From NCBI GenBank assembly GCA_964035545.1, contig OZ037765.1, forward strand, positions 374,001 to 438,000: a stretch of 64,000 nt of DNA, read 5' to 3'. Positions 11,676 through 24,665 of this stretch are shown here, piece after piece. How positions within the stretch are numbered: the stretch's first letter is position 1; the number at the start of each line of letters is the position of its first letter. The position numbers and the translations under genes are program-made. Below the pieces are notes generated by a model. It ran no database searches. It was given only the letters and a program-made list of their open reading frames with translations, and had not been told where the DNA came from. The DNA is from Bugula neritina. Lineage: Eukaryota; Bryozoa; Gymnolaemata; Cheilostomatida; Bugulidae.

Positions 11676-14600
11676 ATTTCAGAGTCATAATTATTTATCT
11701 AATTAAATAAAATAACGGAGTATTTGATTCATACAATTTGTTGCAAGCAGTGAAACTTTCAGGAATAATAATGGGCAGATTGAAATTATTGTTTAATTTT
11801 TATTTTTACATCAATAAACAATAATGTACAATTCTACCCATTGCTACATTATATTATAAAATATAATATTATGATTCGTTGATCAGTTAGAGAAAATAAC
11901 TATTTTCAAAATTAAAGTTGCATTTATTCTACAATACAAATAGAAAAGCACCAAAAATTTACAAATTTACTGCAACAAGTACACATTTCAATTGAAGTTT
12001 AAACTGAAAACCAGAGTTCAAGGTCAATAGAATATTTCATTACTGCTCTTGGCAGCTCTCTCCAGTGCCAAGTCAAACTGCCTATCCAGTTTCGAAGTAT
12101 CCTTTTTAGCGTTTTTCTCCCCAACTTCTTTTTGCTATAAAATATTAGATATTTTTTACAATTTTTTAAGAACTGGTAAGAATATGGCACAATCAAATAC
12201 ATGACTGTTTGACACATACACCATGATGTCACAGTTTGGTGATCTGAGCAATGTGCTATTCAGTTTATTTACCTTTGGCTTAGGACTATAATATAACTTA
12301 TTAATGCAATAATATGGTAAAATAGGCAGCTATATATTATAACTTTAAAATTTATCTAATATGCTACTTCAGATAATCTTGTGGAAATACTTGATCAAAC
12401 TTCAAAGTAGCAACTAAGAGTAGATGTAGTAGCGGAATAAGAGAATAATACTTAAAATAGGAACATGATTGGCCATATCATAAGGTAATCACATAGAAAG
12501 GAAGAAAATATGGCAGAGAAAGCATATAAATTCACAGCAGAAGAATTGACAGCCAGAAAGACATCTTAGTTACACAATTTACAACAAAAATAGTAAAATA
12601 ATTGAATAGCCAGTGAAGAGGAAACTGCGTGAAAAGAGCCTCACAGTTAGTTTAAGGTCACACTTTTCATTTTCTGGCTCTTTGCCAGGTGCTTTATGTT
12701 CTATATGAACAATGTTCCACTGATAGCTCGAACAGGTTGAATGTCACAGGAACAAAAAAAATATGAAAAGATAAAGAAACTTATGTTCTCCAATATACTT
12801 TTTTATTTTTTTCAAAAGCCAATTCATGTTTAAGTTATAGCTTGTTGAAAAACATAGTCCCCCTTCCACATTCTTTTCAATTTATACGCTCCTGACTTGT
12901 TATTGTGTCTCAATATGCCTTGTATTTGAGTGCTTGTTAGTCTCGCTTCACTAACTTTGCCTATACTTCACAAGTGCCAGTGCTGCTGGCTCAAAAGCTA
13001 AATGTTATAAACTGTCAGCTAAAACCCAATCTTGTATTCCTAGGTTGGTTGGCCTAAATAAAACAATAGTCAAATCATGATTTCATGTTTTAAAAATTTA
13101 CTCTATTCTAACCTGCTGCCTAGCTATAGTTCTATTTTTGATGTATAATTACAAAATTTGTGATACATTTTTTTGGCAACCATGTGATTTATAAAATGCA
13201 GTAATGGTACTTATAATATTATATTATTATCATTATAATATATTATATAGTATTATGTGTGTTTTTATTATACTGCATAATATCTATTTTATTATTGTTG
13301 TTGTGCAAACAAGTGCAATTAACCTAGTTTTCAAAATGTACCTCTAAATTATCAGAATATCAGTTTAGATATGTTCATGCTTTGTAAGGTAAACCTAAAA
13401 AAAGAGGCTGTATTCCCAAAGTAAAGGGTGTTGAACTATGAACTATATTAGATTAGCCACTCTGCTACCAAGTGCATCAGTATAATATTATATGAATAGC
13501 TCTGATGCTTTGTCTCCGGTGGCTGGCTGCGATATGATAACTTGGCCAACTTCCAAGAGTTTAAAATTGGCGCAATTATTCAAGAGGTTACATACTGCAC
13601 AGAGCTAGCAGTGATAGTAACCTTGCTATCGGCTGTACTTATTACAACTGCCAGCATATAAGCTGCATTGTAGAATGCCGTTGGGGTAGGCTAGTAAAAC
13701 CAAATTCTGCTCTCTAATATACCTTAGACACAATGCAGCAACATAATTGTTCGTTTCAAATTACATTGCCACCCTTACATGAGCTGTGGGCTTCATAAAG
13801 ATTCATATGATTAGAGATTTATGCTATAGGCTAGCTATGATGAAAAGAAAACACCATTGTCAAAGTTAACTTCAAGTATGTTGTTTTCCAGAAACTCAGT
13901 AATGTCCATTTATATCTCTCGCATACAAATACTTATGTAATAGCATACAGTTTAAGTTTTATTTTAGAGCACATCTGCAAACTCTACAATAAGAGCTTGC
14001 TTTACCAGTCTATTTCAGACCTGTTTTTGTAGTTAGTAATACGCAAGCTACTTATTTTTAAACTTTTGGGTTATTTGTTCAAAACCATTAGCTTTGCTAG
14101 TAACCCGAGACTATTGCAACAGTTGACTGCTATCAACATGAATTGACAGCCTAATAATTATAACCCATTTGCACGCAAAATATTTATGTACTCATAGTTA
14201 CTCATATAGTTGGCAATTTATTAACGATGACTGCGTGGTCCAGAGGTTAAAGGCGTCAGCGAGAAGCTGGTTGGTCATGGTTCAATCCTATTATGCTGCA
14301 TTTTTTTTTGTCAATTTATGCAAATCCTACGCATGTATAATAAATATGGCTATAATTGTAAAGTTTTTTTTAACTTTTGTTCAACAGTAAGACAACATAC
14401 ATGCATAATACTTAGCTACTGAACACTGGGCTAAACTTTAAATTGATCTTATAGAATACAATGTACTTAAAATAATCATATGTGAATTAGAGAAACTGGA
14501 AGTACAACTGCTGCACTATAGACAGACCTTTACTGACAAGACTGCAAAGTGAAGTGATTTAGCTGAAGAAATTAACTCTGCCAAACAAACAAAGAATTAT

Positions 14601-15273
14601 GTTGTGCTGAGGCATTGTCAATAGATTGTAACATAGTGAGATGATTCAGCTAAGTGCTAATGTAAAACAGGGAACATTATATTGGCAGAAATCCAATAGA
14701 TTGCCAATTTGTGCGAGAGGGTACTATATGTTATTGTGATAGCGCAGAGCGGCAAACGTACTAGGAATGTTATAATTAGTCACAGGAGCGTAGCTAGAAC
14801 CACCATATGAAGAATTTAGATAATTGCAGTGAAACTTGCAAAATGGTGTATGTTTTTACCAAATTGTGAAGAGCATAAACAGAATTTCAAAAAACAAAGA
14901 AAGTATATTAGAGAAAACATATTAAGGAATGTCAAGTTTAACTTTTAGACTTTATAAAATGAATCCCCTGTGCTACAGCAGTGGAACATGGAGGGTGTAA
15001 AATTTTACTTATTATGCAACAACTTTCTCAGAAAATTTTTTATTGAAAAATTAAAAAAGTATATGAAAGAGGAATGCAAGAGCTATCTTTTCATGTAAAA
15101 TTTGTTAATGTGAGACAAAAACTGTTCGAGCTATCCCCTGGAAACCGTTTATATATAACATAAAGCAGTGCCTGAATGTGGAAAGTAATGACCTTAAACT
15201 AACTGTGCTTGACCTCTCAAGAGTGCTAGCATGTAGACACCAGCCAGCTACAACAGCCTCTAACCCACCTGAT
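11560..15273. other. Intergenic region between caspase and FAM227 genes
   Basis: AT-rich. Contains the caspase poly(A) signal AATAAA (11706-11711), the tRNA-like unit at 14228-14309 and, on the minus strand, a likely FAM227 poly(A) signal (TTTATT on plus, about 15038-15043). No further gene recognised. Confidence 0.55.
14228..14309 (+). ncRNA. tRNA-like Pol III unit (tRNA pseudogene or SINE head)
   Basis: A perfect internal A box (TGGTCCAGAGG, 14236-14246) is followed 32 bp later by a good B box (GGTTCAATCC, 14279-14288) and a T-run terminator at about 14301-14309. The anticodon loop lacks the invariant T before the anticodon and the acceptor stem pairs poorly, so a working tRNA is unlikely. 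It could be a tRNA-derived SINE fragment or a decayed tRNA gene. Confidence 0.5.
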
Positions 15274-18200
15274 CTACAAGTTAGTAGATGATGGCCTTGA
15301 GCTCTACAAGTTGTAACATTTACTCAACTAGTAACAATATTCACATGTCCACTGGCGTGGCGAAGTTAGGGGCAGAAAGACAGTAAATTCATCAAAACTT
15401 ATCTTTCATATCACATGTTGTAAACAGAATGTTTAAGTTAAACTGAAGAACTCTAGAAAGCTCTTGGTTACAGTAACTAAATAAAATTATTGTTTGAAGA
15501 AAAGTACCACTGGTTATACTGAGATGAATGAACAATGTGCACGTTATTAGCCTGTAGACTACAATTCCACGTTACGGTACGAACACTCACAGCGGCACTC
15601 TCCAGAATGAGTAGGTTACTCAGTCTTTTTACTTCAGTCGTGTCATTCAGCAGCTTAGCCTGTGTTTCTCTAAAGTACTTAGCCCGCTTGTTCTGTTGAA
15701 TAACAAAATGGCTGTGTTGTGCAGAAGATGACTTGATGTGTCTACAAAACAGAAACACTTTGATTTTTATTCAAAATTTACTAAAATTGGAAAAAACTAG
15801 CTCCGTGCACTTTGAATATTATAAGAATAGAATTATTATATGCTGTGATTTTGTCATAATAAATAAAAAGCCAATAAACTAGCTAGTAGTAATTTAAGTA
15901 CTTATGAATTCCTTTCTCGATGTTTCTAATAGTTTTGTAGGTGTCTTTGATAACATCCTTGTATGTTGGGGCATTCAATGGGGGCAGATTCTTCATCTCA
16001 CTCCGCCGCACATTGACCTTTTGACCTGCATCCACGTCTAAGTTCTTCATTTTTAAGTAATGAGATACGAGGGGGCACGACCCCCGAACGTCAAACAGTG
16101 ATGTCACCATATCCGCACCTTTACATGCCGGGTGTGACTGAAACAGCAGATGGTATAGAATATTCTAGAAGTTGTTATAAGTTAGTAAATGCTGTGAGTT
16201 GACAACTATAACATACTTTACTAGACACTCAAATTTACTTGATTTTACGGCACGTAAAATAAATGGCCATTCACTTCAAAAATCTCCCTCAAACTCACTT
16301 CCATTTGATTATTCAAATTAACAGTCTTAGAGGTAGCCTTCCTTTTAGATAGACTTTTCTCATAGGTTTTAGATACAGAGCGTGTGGGGACGCCACTCTC
16401 CTCCTCAATCCCATCTAGAGCTGGATTAGTCTCTGAGTTCAAGGTCAGTCTACTTGGTACAGCCTCCTGCACTGGTGTCAGGACTTTAGTGATTGCCACT
16501 GCAGCTGTTGGTACACAAGATCAGCATTGTGAGCTCTCAGTATGTTGAGTGAAGGGAATATTACCAGCCAATCAGCTTTCCTATGAGTCATGCACAATGA
16601 CACAAGCAGTTGTTCCTGCTATGCCTGACTTATAGCTACTAGAATCACACAATCAATTTGATAAAGTATAACTGCGAGTTCATTACTCCAGAGTAATACT
16701 GGTAATTACCTCCCCGGTGATTCAACAAACTTTTCTTAAAATACACAAATGTTGTAGATGGTTTAGTATTTTAGTAGTTTAGTACCATAAATAGAAATAT
16801 ATTATAGCAAAAGTATGAATAAAATTAAATTAGCATTTCACCTATAAGAAACTGTTCTATAAAATAAAAAGCTACATGTAAGCGAGAAGTTATATGAAGC
16901 AGCATATTGACAGCACTGTTTACCTTTATGCCATCTTATACGTGACGAATTTTTTAGTTTGTCAGTTTTAATAGCTTTACTGCTGCTATTTTGATCTTAA
17001 AAATACATCAGTAATTAATAAAAATCAACATAAATTTAGAAATTGTCTTTTCCTGATTTTTGACTTAATATACCATTCTACAGTGAACAATATGTGCAAA
17101 GTTCCTAAACAGCTTGTCAAGATTAGCCATACAACTACGTTTAGCAATGCTCCTATAACTACAATCACATATTCAAGTTGGGGGTCCACATGCCCACCCT
17201 TAGTGAAGTTACCTGGAGGTCTAGGATACCGAGGCTTGTGCTGTGCGTCTGCTACTGAGTCAATAACTAGACTGTTGTCCTCAGATCTGGAGGACTCGGA
17301 GCCGAGAGTCTTGCCGGGCTTACTCCGCAAGGTATTGTGGGAAGTGGCCCGGCTGACTAAACTCATCTCTGAGCCGTACTTCCTCAGCCCCTTCTGAGCC
17401 ACACTCATGGCGTCTATGGCAGACAGCCAATCATCTGCAGCCACCGAGGCATTCTTTGACTCTGGAGGTACAAATAAGAATTAAAATAGTTCATTAAGTA
17501 GATTTCAACTCCTAGTGTCAATTAGACTTGGCTATAGTTTATTAACTCTAACAGACCTTTGGCTGGGGCCTTCCCCATTGCAGCCTCTCTCTTTTTCCCA
17601 GCGGGCTCAAGATCGGGACTCCATTTTAGAAATTTTCGAGGAGCTGGTACAATTCCTGGTAAATAAAAATTACAGTCAAAATTAAATCATAGACATAATC
17701 ATGGTACTATTACCACCGCTGCCGCCGCCACCACCGCCAACAACAAGCCCACGAATGTACTGAATATTGAAAGTAATGTAGTCATACAGTCACAAATCAT
17801 GAACTAACCTGTCATCCATTCAAACACAATTTGAAGCAGAAACTCCTTAAAGTCATCATTAAACTGTTTGTAAGAGTCAGGGAACGTCTCGGTAAATGCT
17901 ACGTAAATAGACTGAGCCATCAACTCAGGGTACACCTACACGCAATACGCAGGTAAATATTTAGTATATGCAAAATTAGATCATTCATAACTATACATTA
18001 AACTCTCACAAGTTAGCACTCACATTAAACTACGACTCACTTTAAACTACGACTCACATTAAACTAAAACTCATATTGAATTAACACTCACAATGAGTCA
18101 ACATTCACAATGAGTTAACACTCACGTTAAGTATGGCCTCCTTGTACTGATAGGATTGGATGTGAATAAGAAACTTGACAAAATTATGTGATACCCTGTT

Positions 18201-19714
18201 GAAAAAACTTGGCTGAGCATTTTTCTGAGTTGAAAACTTCTCAAGAAAAATCCACCAGTAAATATCCTACAAACGAATCACAAATGCTTATGATGAGTAC
18301 GACAATGAATGATTGTGAGTAACAGTTAATAATTTACAAGTCATGATGAACAATACTAGTTAGTAAGTCATAGTGACAATCTGCCATGGTCAATGATTAC
18401 TCATTAATTTTTATTTCCTTACATTTACTTTACGTTTCACAACTTTGAGAGAAAGTTGACCGATATGAAAACTAGTCAATTATTAATACAGAAGAACTGC
18501 TGGTAAAAGAACTTCACTATCAAACGGCTGTAGATTCCTACCAGTTAGCAAGAAGTGAAAGTCAAACTTGTTAGAGATTTTTGATACTGCCCTGGGAAAT
18601 GTTGAGACTAAATAACTACGCAGCAGAAAAACTGCTAGCTGCAGGTTAGTAACTATTACCTGCAGTATTGACTGTGACATCAATGAATAGACAACTCTAG
18701 TAAACTCCTCATCAAACTGGGCTACCTACAGCAGTATAATATAAGACTACATTGTTCACAACACATCATATGCACATATCTCTACGACTACGAGCTAGTA
18801 ATTTCAGTAGAAACAGATAACACAAAGCAAACTAATAGTTCGCATACACTGTATTGCTTGAGAGTTTGAATGAGAGCTACTAGATATAAGACTTCATGTA
18901 CGACGTAAGGTGATGAGCAGAATATCTCCTACCTTACGTCTGCGGCCATGTTGAACCTGAATGACCTTGTTAAAGATCTCGGAGGTCGTGACATGGTGGG
19001 GGAGAGCGGTCAAAGCTTTGGACTTAAAGCCGGGAAAGGTAAACAACTAAAACAGGAGAGGATAAATAATAATGCATAAAGGGGGTAGAAACAACATGTC
19101 ATCGGGTAAAACTAATATTATTTGATAGAATCTAGTTTTAAACAGGAGCACACAACTGCTACTTGACTTCAACAAAACTCTGCCAATAGCCAACTGATAT
19201 TGAGGTAACAATAAGTCAGAGCCTACAAGTAGGACGGTAACTAAGGCTAATTAAACAGTGTGGAACTCACCTCTACGAATTTAGGCTTAGCTCCACTCGT
19301 TTCTGCGCTTTTTTTCCTATCCACCTTTTTTGCCTGCATAAATAAATATGAAATATCACTATGAAAGTTCGCACAATATTTTCAACTTCTTATATTGCGT
19401 AAGTTAAGGTATGACAATGTAAAATGCATAATAACTCAATTTCACATTACTAAACAAATGCATGATAACTCCAATATACAACAGAATAACACCTACAATA
19501 ACAAATGTTACATGCTGTTGCTCGTCAAATATGTAGAGCAGAAATATACCAATTCATTTTATATGCAACTCACACCATTGTTTACAAATTATCAGTTTAC
19601 CAGCCACCAGAAGTGAACTATTTAGTCTCAGGCCAGCTGACAGCACACAGCCTACCTTCATTGATATCTTATGAACATTCTTTATTCTCTCTGGTGCTTG
19701 TCCCACAGCTATAA

Positions 19715-19803
<89 letters not shown>

Positions 19804-22561
19804 AAATAAAACTATATAAGACATAAAATACTGGTGGTGTGCATGAATAGTGCGACTGATAGAGAAAGTGCTACAGCTGCAGGGAAAGAAATAATTATAT
19901 AAAAGATCTATAACTGTAAAGAAATGAATATGACTTTGAATAAAAGGTGTGATAAAATTTATTAGCAGACGTAAAGTCACTTGACTCGTTGATTTAAAAT
20001 TGACTAAATAGTCGGGTTCAAAAAGAAACTACAAATAAACTAAACTTTCGGGTAGAATCAACAACTTTACCATAAAAATCTGTATTTAAACTGGTAAAAT
20101 TTCTATCTAATTTTAAAAATTGACAACTCTTTTGGAAAAGTAACATGAACAAAAGGGAGTTATCTGCCCAATAGCCGTGATGAGGGAAAGCAGTGGAGTA
20201 CATATGAAGCTGCATAATGTATAATAGACAGGAGCATCTACTATACAAATAGTTACCTGGTGAATAGAAAACACTGAAGGGGTCCTCTATATATACAGCA
20301 ATTGTATTGTAAACAAACTTTAGCAGCTTAAAATGAAAGTTGTGAAAATAAATTATCAGTTATTGTTTCATTATTCACTAGCTTATGAATTCATCAAAGA
20401 TACAATATTATGTCAATATTCTATTAATCTGAAACATACAAATATCCTTCAATAATACAGTACTCACATAATACAATAGTGAAATAATAAAATAATTATA
20501 CAATAAAGTAATACAATATTATAATAGATATTTAGAGAAACGGCTTTGTACCTGAATGAATAGAGTAGACTCCACTAAAAGCCTGGATCTCCGCAATTTC
20601 CCTCTCTGAAACAGTGAATCCAATTAATCTTATTAGGTAATATTTTTCCAATTTTGAGACACAGTAATAGAAATATATAAAACCTTGCTTCCTGACATAT
20701 CTCAGCAAGGTTCAATTAGAATTACCTCCTTGAAAAGGAGAAACTATAAAAATTGAAACATGTTTTAGTAATTAATAATTACACTTTGATGTGCTTGTTT
20801 GATAAAAAATGAAAAATAAAGGTGTAAAGCAAAATATAAGACAAGCTGAACATGAAGCAGCTAGCTGAAAGGAGAAGAAAGAGATGAAACAAACTGTGAT
20901 TAAGGCATTACATATTTATTTTCTCTGTTATTCCTTTTTGAGCTATTTTAAACTTAATTTTAATAATAATTTCAAGAGTCTGGTATTATGCAAAATACTA
21001 GCATCCTAAATATATTCTATAAAAAGCTTCAAGTTTTAAATGTAAATTAATTATTTACATTTATTTTTGTTTTTGAATCACTGCAATCTCTTAGAAGTAC
21101 ACAATCTTACGAGGAACTCTACGAACTTCAACTCCTGTCTAATTTGATGAGAGATAGAAGGAAGAAAACTCTTATAGAGCCATTTAACTGACCACAAGAG
21201 TTCACAACAGAACAAAGCAGATTAAACAAGTGACAGAAATAAACTGCATACTTACCATCTTGCTCTTTGATCTGCGCCTCAAATTTAACTGTGTTTAATG
21301 AAAATAATTTGAATAACTAAATTATCAAAATTAATACAAAAACCGAAAATCTCACAGGTTATTCTTTATGATAAATGCTAATACTAAAATACTTTTAGTC
21401 TTTGATAACTATTTTTTCAACTTTATACAAGAAAACAAAAATGATACTTTTTAATTAACCCCTTGATAAAATTTCATTCGCTGATCCTCACTAAATCAAG
21501 TTTAACAAAAAACATACTCATAATGAGTGCACCATCCAGTTATCAAATACACTTTCTTAACATATAAATTAACATCTCTTTTCTATCTAATGCAGAGAGC
21601 ATGCAAAGTGTTGAGCAGTTTTAGAGAAGCTAGAAACTTCAGATTTACAAAAAAATCAAAGTACTTAATTTTATGATAGTTATGCTATATCTGCGTCAAA
21701 GTTACTTGATCACTTACTCACTCAATCAATCAAACTCATTCATTCACTCACTTTGCTAAAATTAAAAACATACTAAAAAAATTTAAAAGTATTATATATC
21801 AGCCAAAAGCTGCAATTGCTAAACTACCTCTTCTTTTATGCTTGGCAGAAGTGTGTGTGCTTCCATTATCTGGAGTAAAAGGCATAACAGTGGTAGTGTC
21901 TTCGTGTTCACTTAGCCGTGAATCAAACACGAGTTGAGTGTACTCTTGAAGACTCTTGTCTAGCTCTCCAATTTTTTTACTTACTTGAGCCATGGTTCCA
22001 ACCAAAAACGCTACGATAGGGTGGTCAAAGAAGTTAAGAAGCACAATGGGAATAATTCGGTAACAATAAACTAAATATATCTAAAATAACATGAATTTTC
22101 ATTTTAAAAAGAAGGATTATCTGATAACCATAATCGTAATTATTATGAGCATGTATTAAAAACATTAGTTCGTGCTGACTGCCAGCATAAACAACACTAA
22201 AGAATTTAATAACAAAACTAATAATAAGACTATAACTATTTGACCAACAATACGGTTAGTGACTGCCATTATCGCCATCACTATGAGTATGACTATCACT
22301 CTGAGTATGAGAGTATCAGTTAGTGTTAAAGTATGAGTATCACTATCACTATCAGTATCAGTTTGAGTTTGACTACCAGCATTACTTTGGCTCTGTAGGC
22401 TAGAATGTTTGTGTAAGGATACGAGATTTTTTTTCTTGTTTAAGTACCACATCTTCTTTTCTTTTGCGAAGCTCTTCCCGAGTTAGAAGCTCGCCGTCTT
22501 CAAACAAGTGCATAGGAGAAGCAATTGCATTATACTTGCTGGGATCAACTTTACTAGCCAT
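15274..22561 (-). CDS. FAM227-like protein with FWWh domain, cilium/flagellum-associated family
   Basis: Seventeen exons, about 655 residues. In transcription order: 22423-22561, 21828-22010, 21256-21288, 20552-20605, 20257-20286, 19656-19708, 19271-19333, 18933-19046, 18660-18725, 18126-18266, 17809-17935, 17557-17655, 17213-17461, 16299-16498, 15902-16137, 15591-15741, 15274-15303. The FWWh signature is DIYWWIFLEKF in exon 18126-18266, followed by the conserved ALYxxF-like helix (SIYVAFTETFPDS) in the next exon. A C-terminal block (DVRGSCPLVSHYL) matches the family's G-x-S-P-L-V-x-x-Y-L element. The function is poorly known; mammalian members are testis- and cilium-linked. The donor of exon 1 is uncertain: GTATCC at 22422 fits the phase, while stronger-looking GT sites at 22447 or 22450 do not. 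The exon 2 ATG (ACCATGG context) could be an alternative start. Confidence 0.85.
18005..18125. repeat. Degenerate CACATTAAACTACGACT-type tandem repeat
   Basis: About six diverged ~17-20 bp units in a FAM227 intron. They run up to the donor of exon 18126-18266 (CTCAC on plus, GTGAG on minus), and CTCAC recurs in most units. Confidence 0.7.
19719..19800. repeat. (AT)n microsatellite
   Basis: About 41 AT dinucleotides in a FAM227 intron, ending ~10 bp from the acceptor of the exon whose right edge is 19708. Confidence 0.98.
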
Positions 22562-22969
22562 TTTGCATTTTGACGAACGACCTTGGCACATATGCTACTA
22601 TAGTAACTAGTCTTTAACAAATCAAAACATCGTTTCGAATTCAAGTCTGACAATAAAAGTTAAAAAAAACTTGAATTTAATAAAATTTGTAAAAATTAAA
22701 ATAATATTTTTATTGTTTAATAAACAATATTTTTAGTTTTTTGTTCAATTTTTTTTAAAATTATTCTATGCTAAACCAAATATAAAATTAGCTTTGTTAA
22801 CATGGCCGAAGTTGTAAACAAATTGCTAGGCAAAGGTTTATTTCAAATTGTCGTTCGTGCAGTAGCCTACAGTGATAACAAATATAGTTGTTAGCAGCTG
22901 TGTTTTTTTAGTTGTATGCGATATTTATTGAGTTTGTATTTAAAAACTTTTGTAATACAAACAAAGACC
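22562..22969. promoter_or_regulatory. Shared 408-bp head-to-head intergenic region of FAM227 and Chibby genes
   Basis: The two start codons diverge from this AT-rich interval, which must hold both promoters unless leader exons exist further out. An RFX X-box-like element is listed separately. No TATA box can be singled out in such AT-rich sequence. Confidence 0.6.
22594..22607. promoter_or_regulatory. Candidate RFX X-box
   Basis: GCTACT-AT-AGTAAC fits the degenerate X-box RYYNYY-N(1-3)-RRNRAC. The right half, AGTAAC, is a perfect RGYAAC. It lies 33 bp upstream of the FAM227 start and about 360 bp upstream of Chibby. RFX factors drive cilium genes, which suits both neighbours. A 14-bp degenerate match can occur by chance. 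Confidence 0.4.
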
Positions 22970-24665
22970 ATGCCTTTTGGACCATTTGCTAAAAAGTTCT
23001 CGCCGAAAAAGCCTGGTCCTCGAAAAGCTGTATCACTCTCGACTTTGCAAAACCTTGATAGAGAAACTTTACAGCGTGAGCTTACTCCCGATGATGTTGG
23101 CCAAAAAATAAAAATTAATTTAGATGGCAACAGAATGTATTTTGATGGAAAAGATTGGGTTTCAGGTAAAAGAACCCTGCTCAACTTCAACTCATTAGTG
23201 ACTTTGACACCCTTAAGTTATAAGTTGTACTTGAAATTAAAACTTGGTCGCTCAGTCATTTTTATCATCATGCTTACCTGTCATTAGTAGATTTAAAATG
23301 CTGAAACTTTAATTCGCACTTCAATGACAATCGTAGAATTGAAAGTAAATTGTTGAATTGGCATTGAAATTAAATGATTAATACTAATAGTTTATATTTA
23401 TGAGTATTAAATTCAATATGAATATGTTTAGTAACTCAAACGTGTATTTGGCATTTTCATTTTATGTTCCTTTTAGAAATCATGTATTGTTACTGATTTG
23501 CAAAAGTGAATTACTCTGCTCATCTACTATTTTGCTAAATAGTTGTTTGCTCTTGTGAAAGAATTGAGAATTTGAAAAACACACTCGTGTTTTAGATGAA
23601 ATTAACAACTACAGACACATTAGAAAATCAATCTATTTGGTCTTTTCTGTTAGTGCACTTTAATGCAGTAATTGTTCTTATTTTAGCTACAATCAAAATG
23701 CATTATAGAAATAACTACTATCAGAGTATATTATAGTACCTATGATCTGTAGCCACTATACACTATGACTTCAACTTGTATGACAAAACCAGAATATTTA
23801 TGTTGGGAACCACTAGTAGTCTAAGTCACACTGTGTGTTAGTTTAGTATTTATTTTGACTTAATTGTAGAAAGTGGTAACAGTGGAGTCTCTCAAAAGGA
23901 ACTCAACAGTATTAAACGTTCCAACGAGAAACTGAAAGAAGAAAATAATTTGTTGAAGTTTAAACTGGACATCTTACTAGATATGGTACCAGATCTCACT
24001 CTAAATTATCAGTATAGGCACTTCTCACTCTTCAACTTGAATGGTTCTATAATCAGCTCTAAGTTAGGGGTGAATGAGTGCAGTAGTTTAGGATTCTCGA
24101 GTTTGGAGCTTCAATAAGCTTAGGGCCACACAGGGCTTTTTTTTGCATTTACACCACAAGTAGAAAAGGTGTCCACTGTACAAGAATTTCATGCGCTGAG
24201 ATTGCTGAACGACAGTGCAAATATTTTCTGTCGTCGTTACTTAATTGGCTGGCTTATTTATCGAGCCCACTTTTCTTCAATGCTATGAATTACAGGCGTT
24301 GAAAATGCTGAAGGATTCAGTGGACACCTCTTTCTACTTGTGGTGTAAAGTTTCGTCTGCGAAAATGCGCCCGTGTGGCCCTACGCTAAACCTCAACCCA
24401 AAACTCGAGTACTCTAAACTACTGCACTAACTCACCCCTAACTAGGAGGTGATTCTAGAACCATTCATTCAACTCAGCAGTAACATGGAAACTGGTGAAA
24501 TAATTGCTGCTTGCATCATATTGCTACCAAATATAATATTTGAGTTGGAGTTGTTTTCCCATTTAGTTGACCAAGTCCACAGCCGAGCAGCATTTGCAGC
24601 AGAAGATGATTGACGATTTGAAGGTCATGGTTAGAAGCAAAACTCCATCAAAATCAAGAACTTAG
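22970..24665 (+). CDS. CBY1: Chibby (CBY1 family), beta-catenin antagonist and basal-body protein
   Basis: Three exons, 22970-23165, 23870-23985 and 24567-24665, encode 135 residues (the human protein is 126). The start is set by the family N-terminus MPF; an in-frame ATG at 22916 is ignored. Visible features: FSPKKPGPRK followed by SLSTL, the Akt/14-3-3 site region; a central GNRMYFDGKDWVS strand segment; then a leucine-heptad coiled coil (LKEENNLLKFKLDILLDM, continuing LTKSTAEQHLQQKMIDDL) and a basic tail ending KSRT. Chibby binds the beta-catenin C-terminus and sits at distal appendages of the mother centriole. Intron 2 contains a MITE-like inverted repeat. Confidence 0.94.
24119..24386. 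mobile_element. MITE-like inverted-repeat element, copy 1 (PIF/Harbinger-type)
   Basis: 268-bp element in Chibby intron 2. The ends GCTTAGGGCCACAC and (reverse complement) GCGTAGGGCCACAC are inverted. Subterminal GGTGTCCACTGTA at left has a near-inverse, CAGTGGACACC, at right. TAA lies directly outside both ends (24116-24118 and 24387-24389), like the 3-bp TWA target duplication of PIF/Harbinger elements. No transposase. Related to the copy at 29793-30234. The inverted symmetry continues outward to about 24037 and 24475, which copy 2 does not show. Confidence 0.75.

Noticed and set aside
14228-14309. Functional tRNA gene
   Set aside because: A and B boxes are good, but the anticodon loop and acceptor stem do not form a standard cloverleaf.
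17025-17212. Hydrophobic, transmembrane-like extension of a FAM227 exon
   Set aside because: A good donor (CAG/GTAACT) ends the exon at 17213, and the next exon joins in phase. The hydrophobic part is intron read-through.
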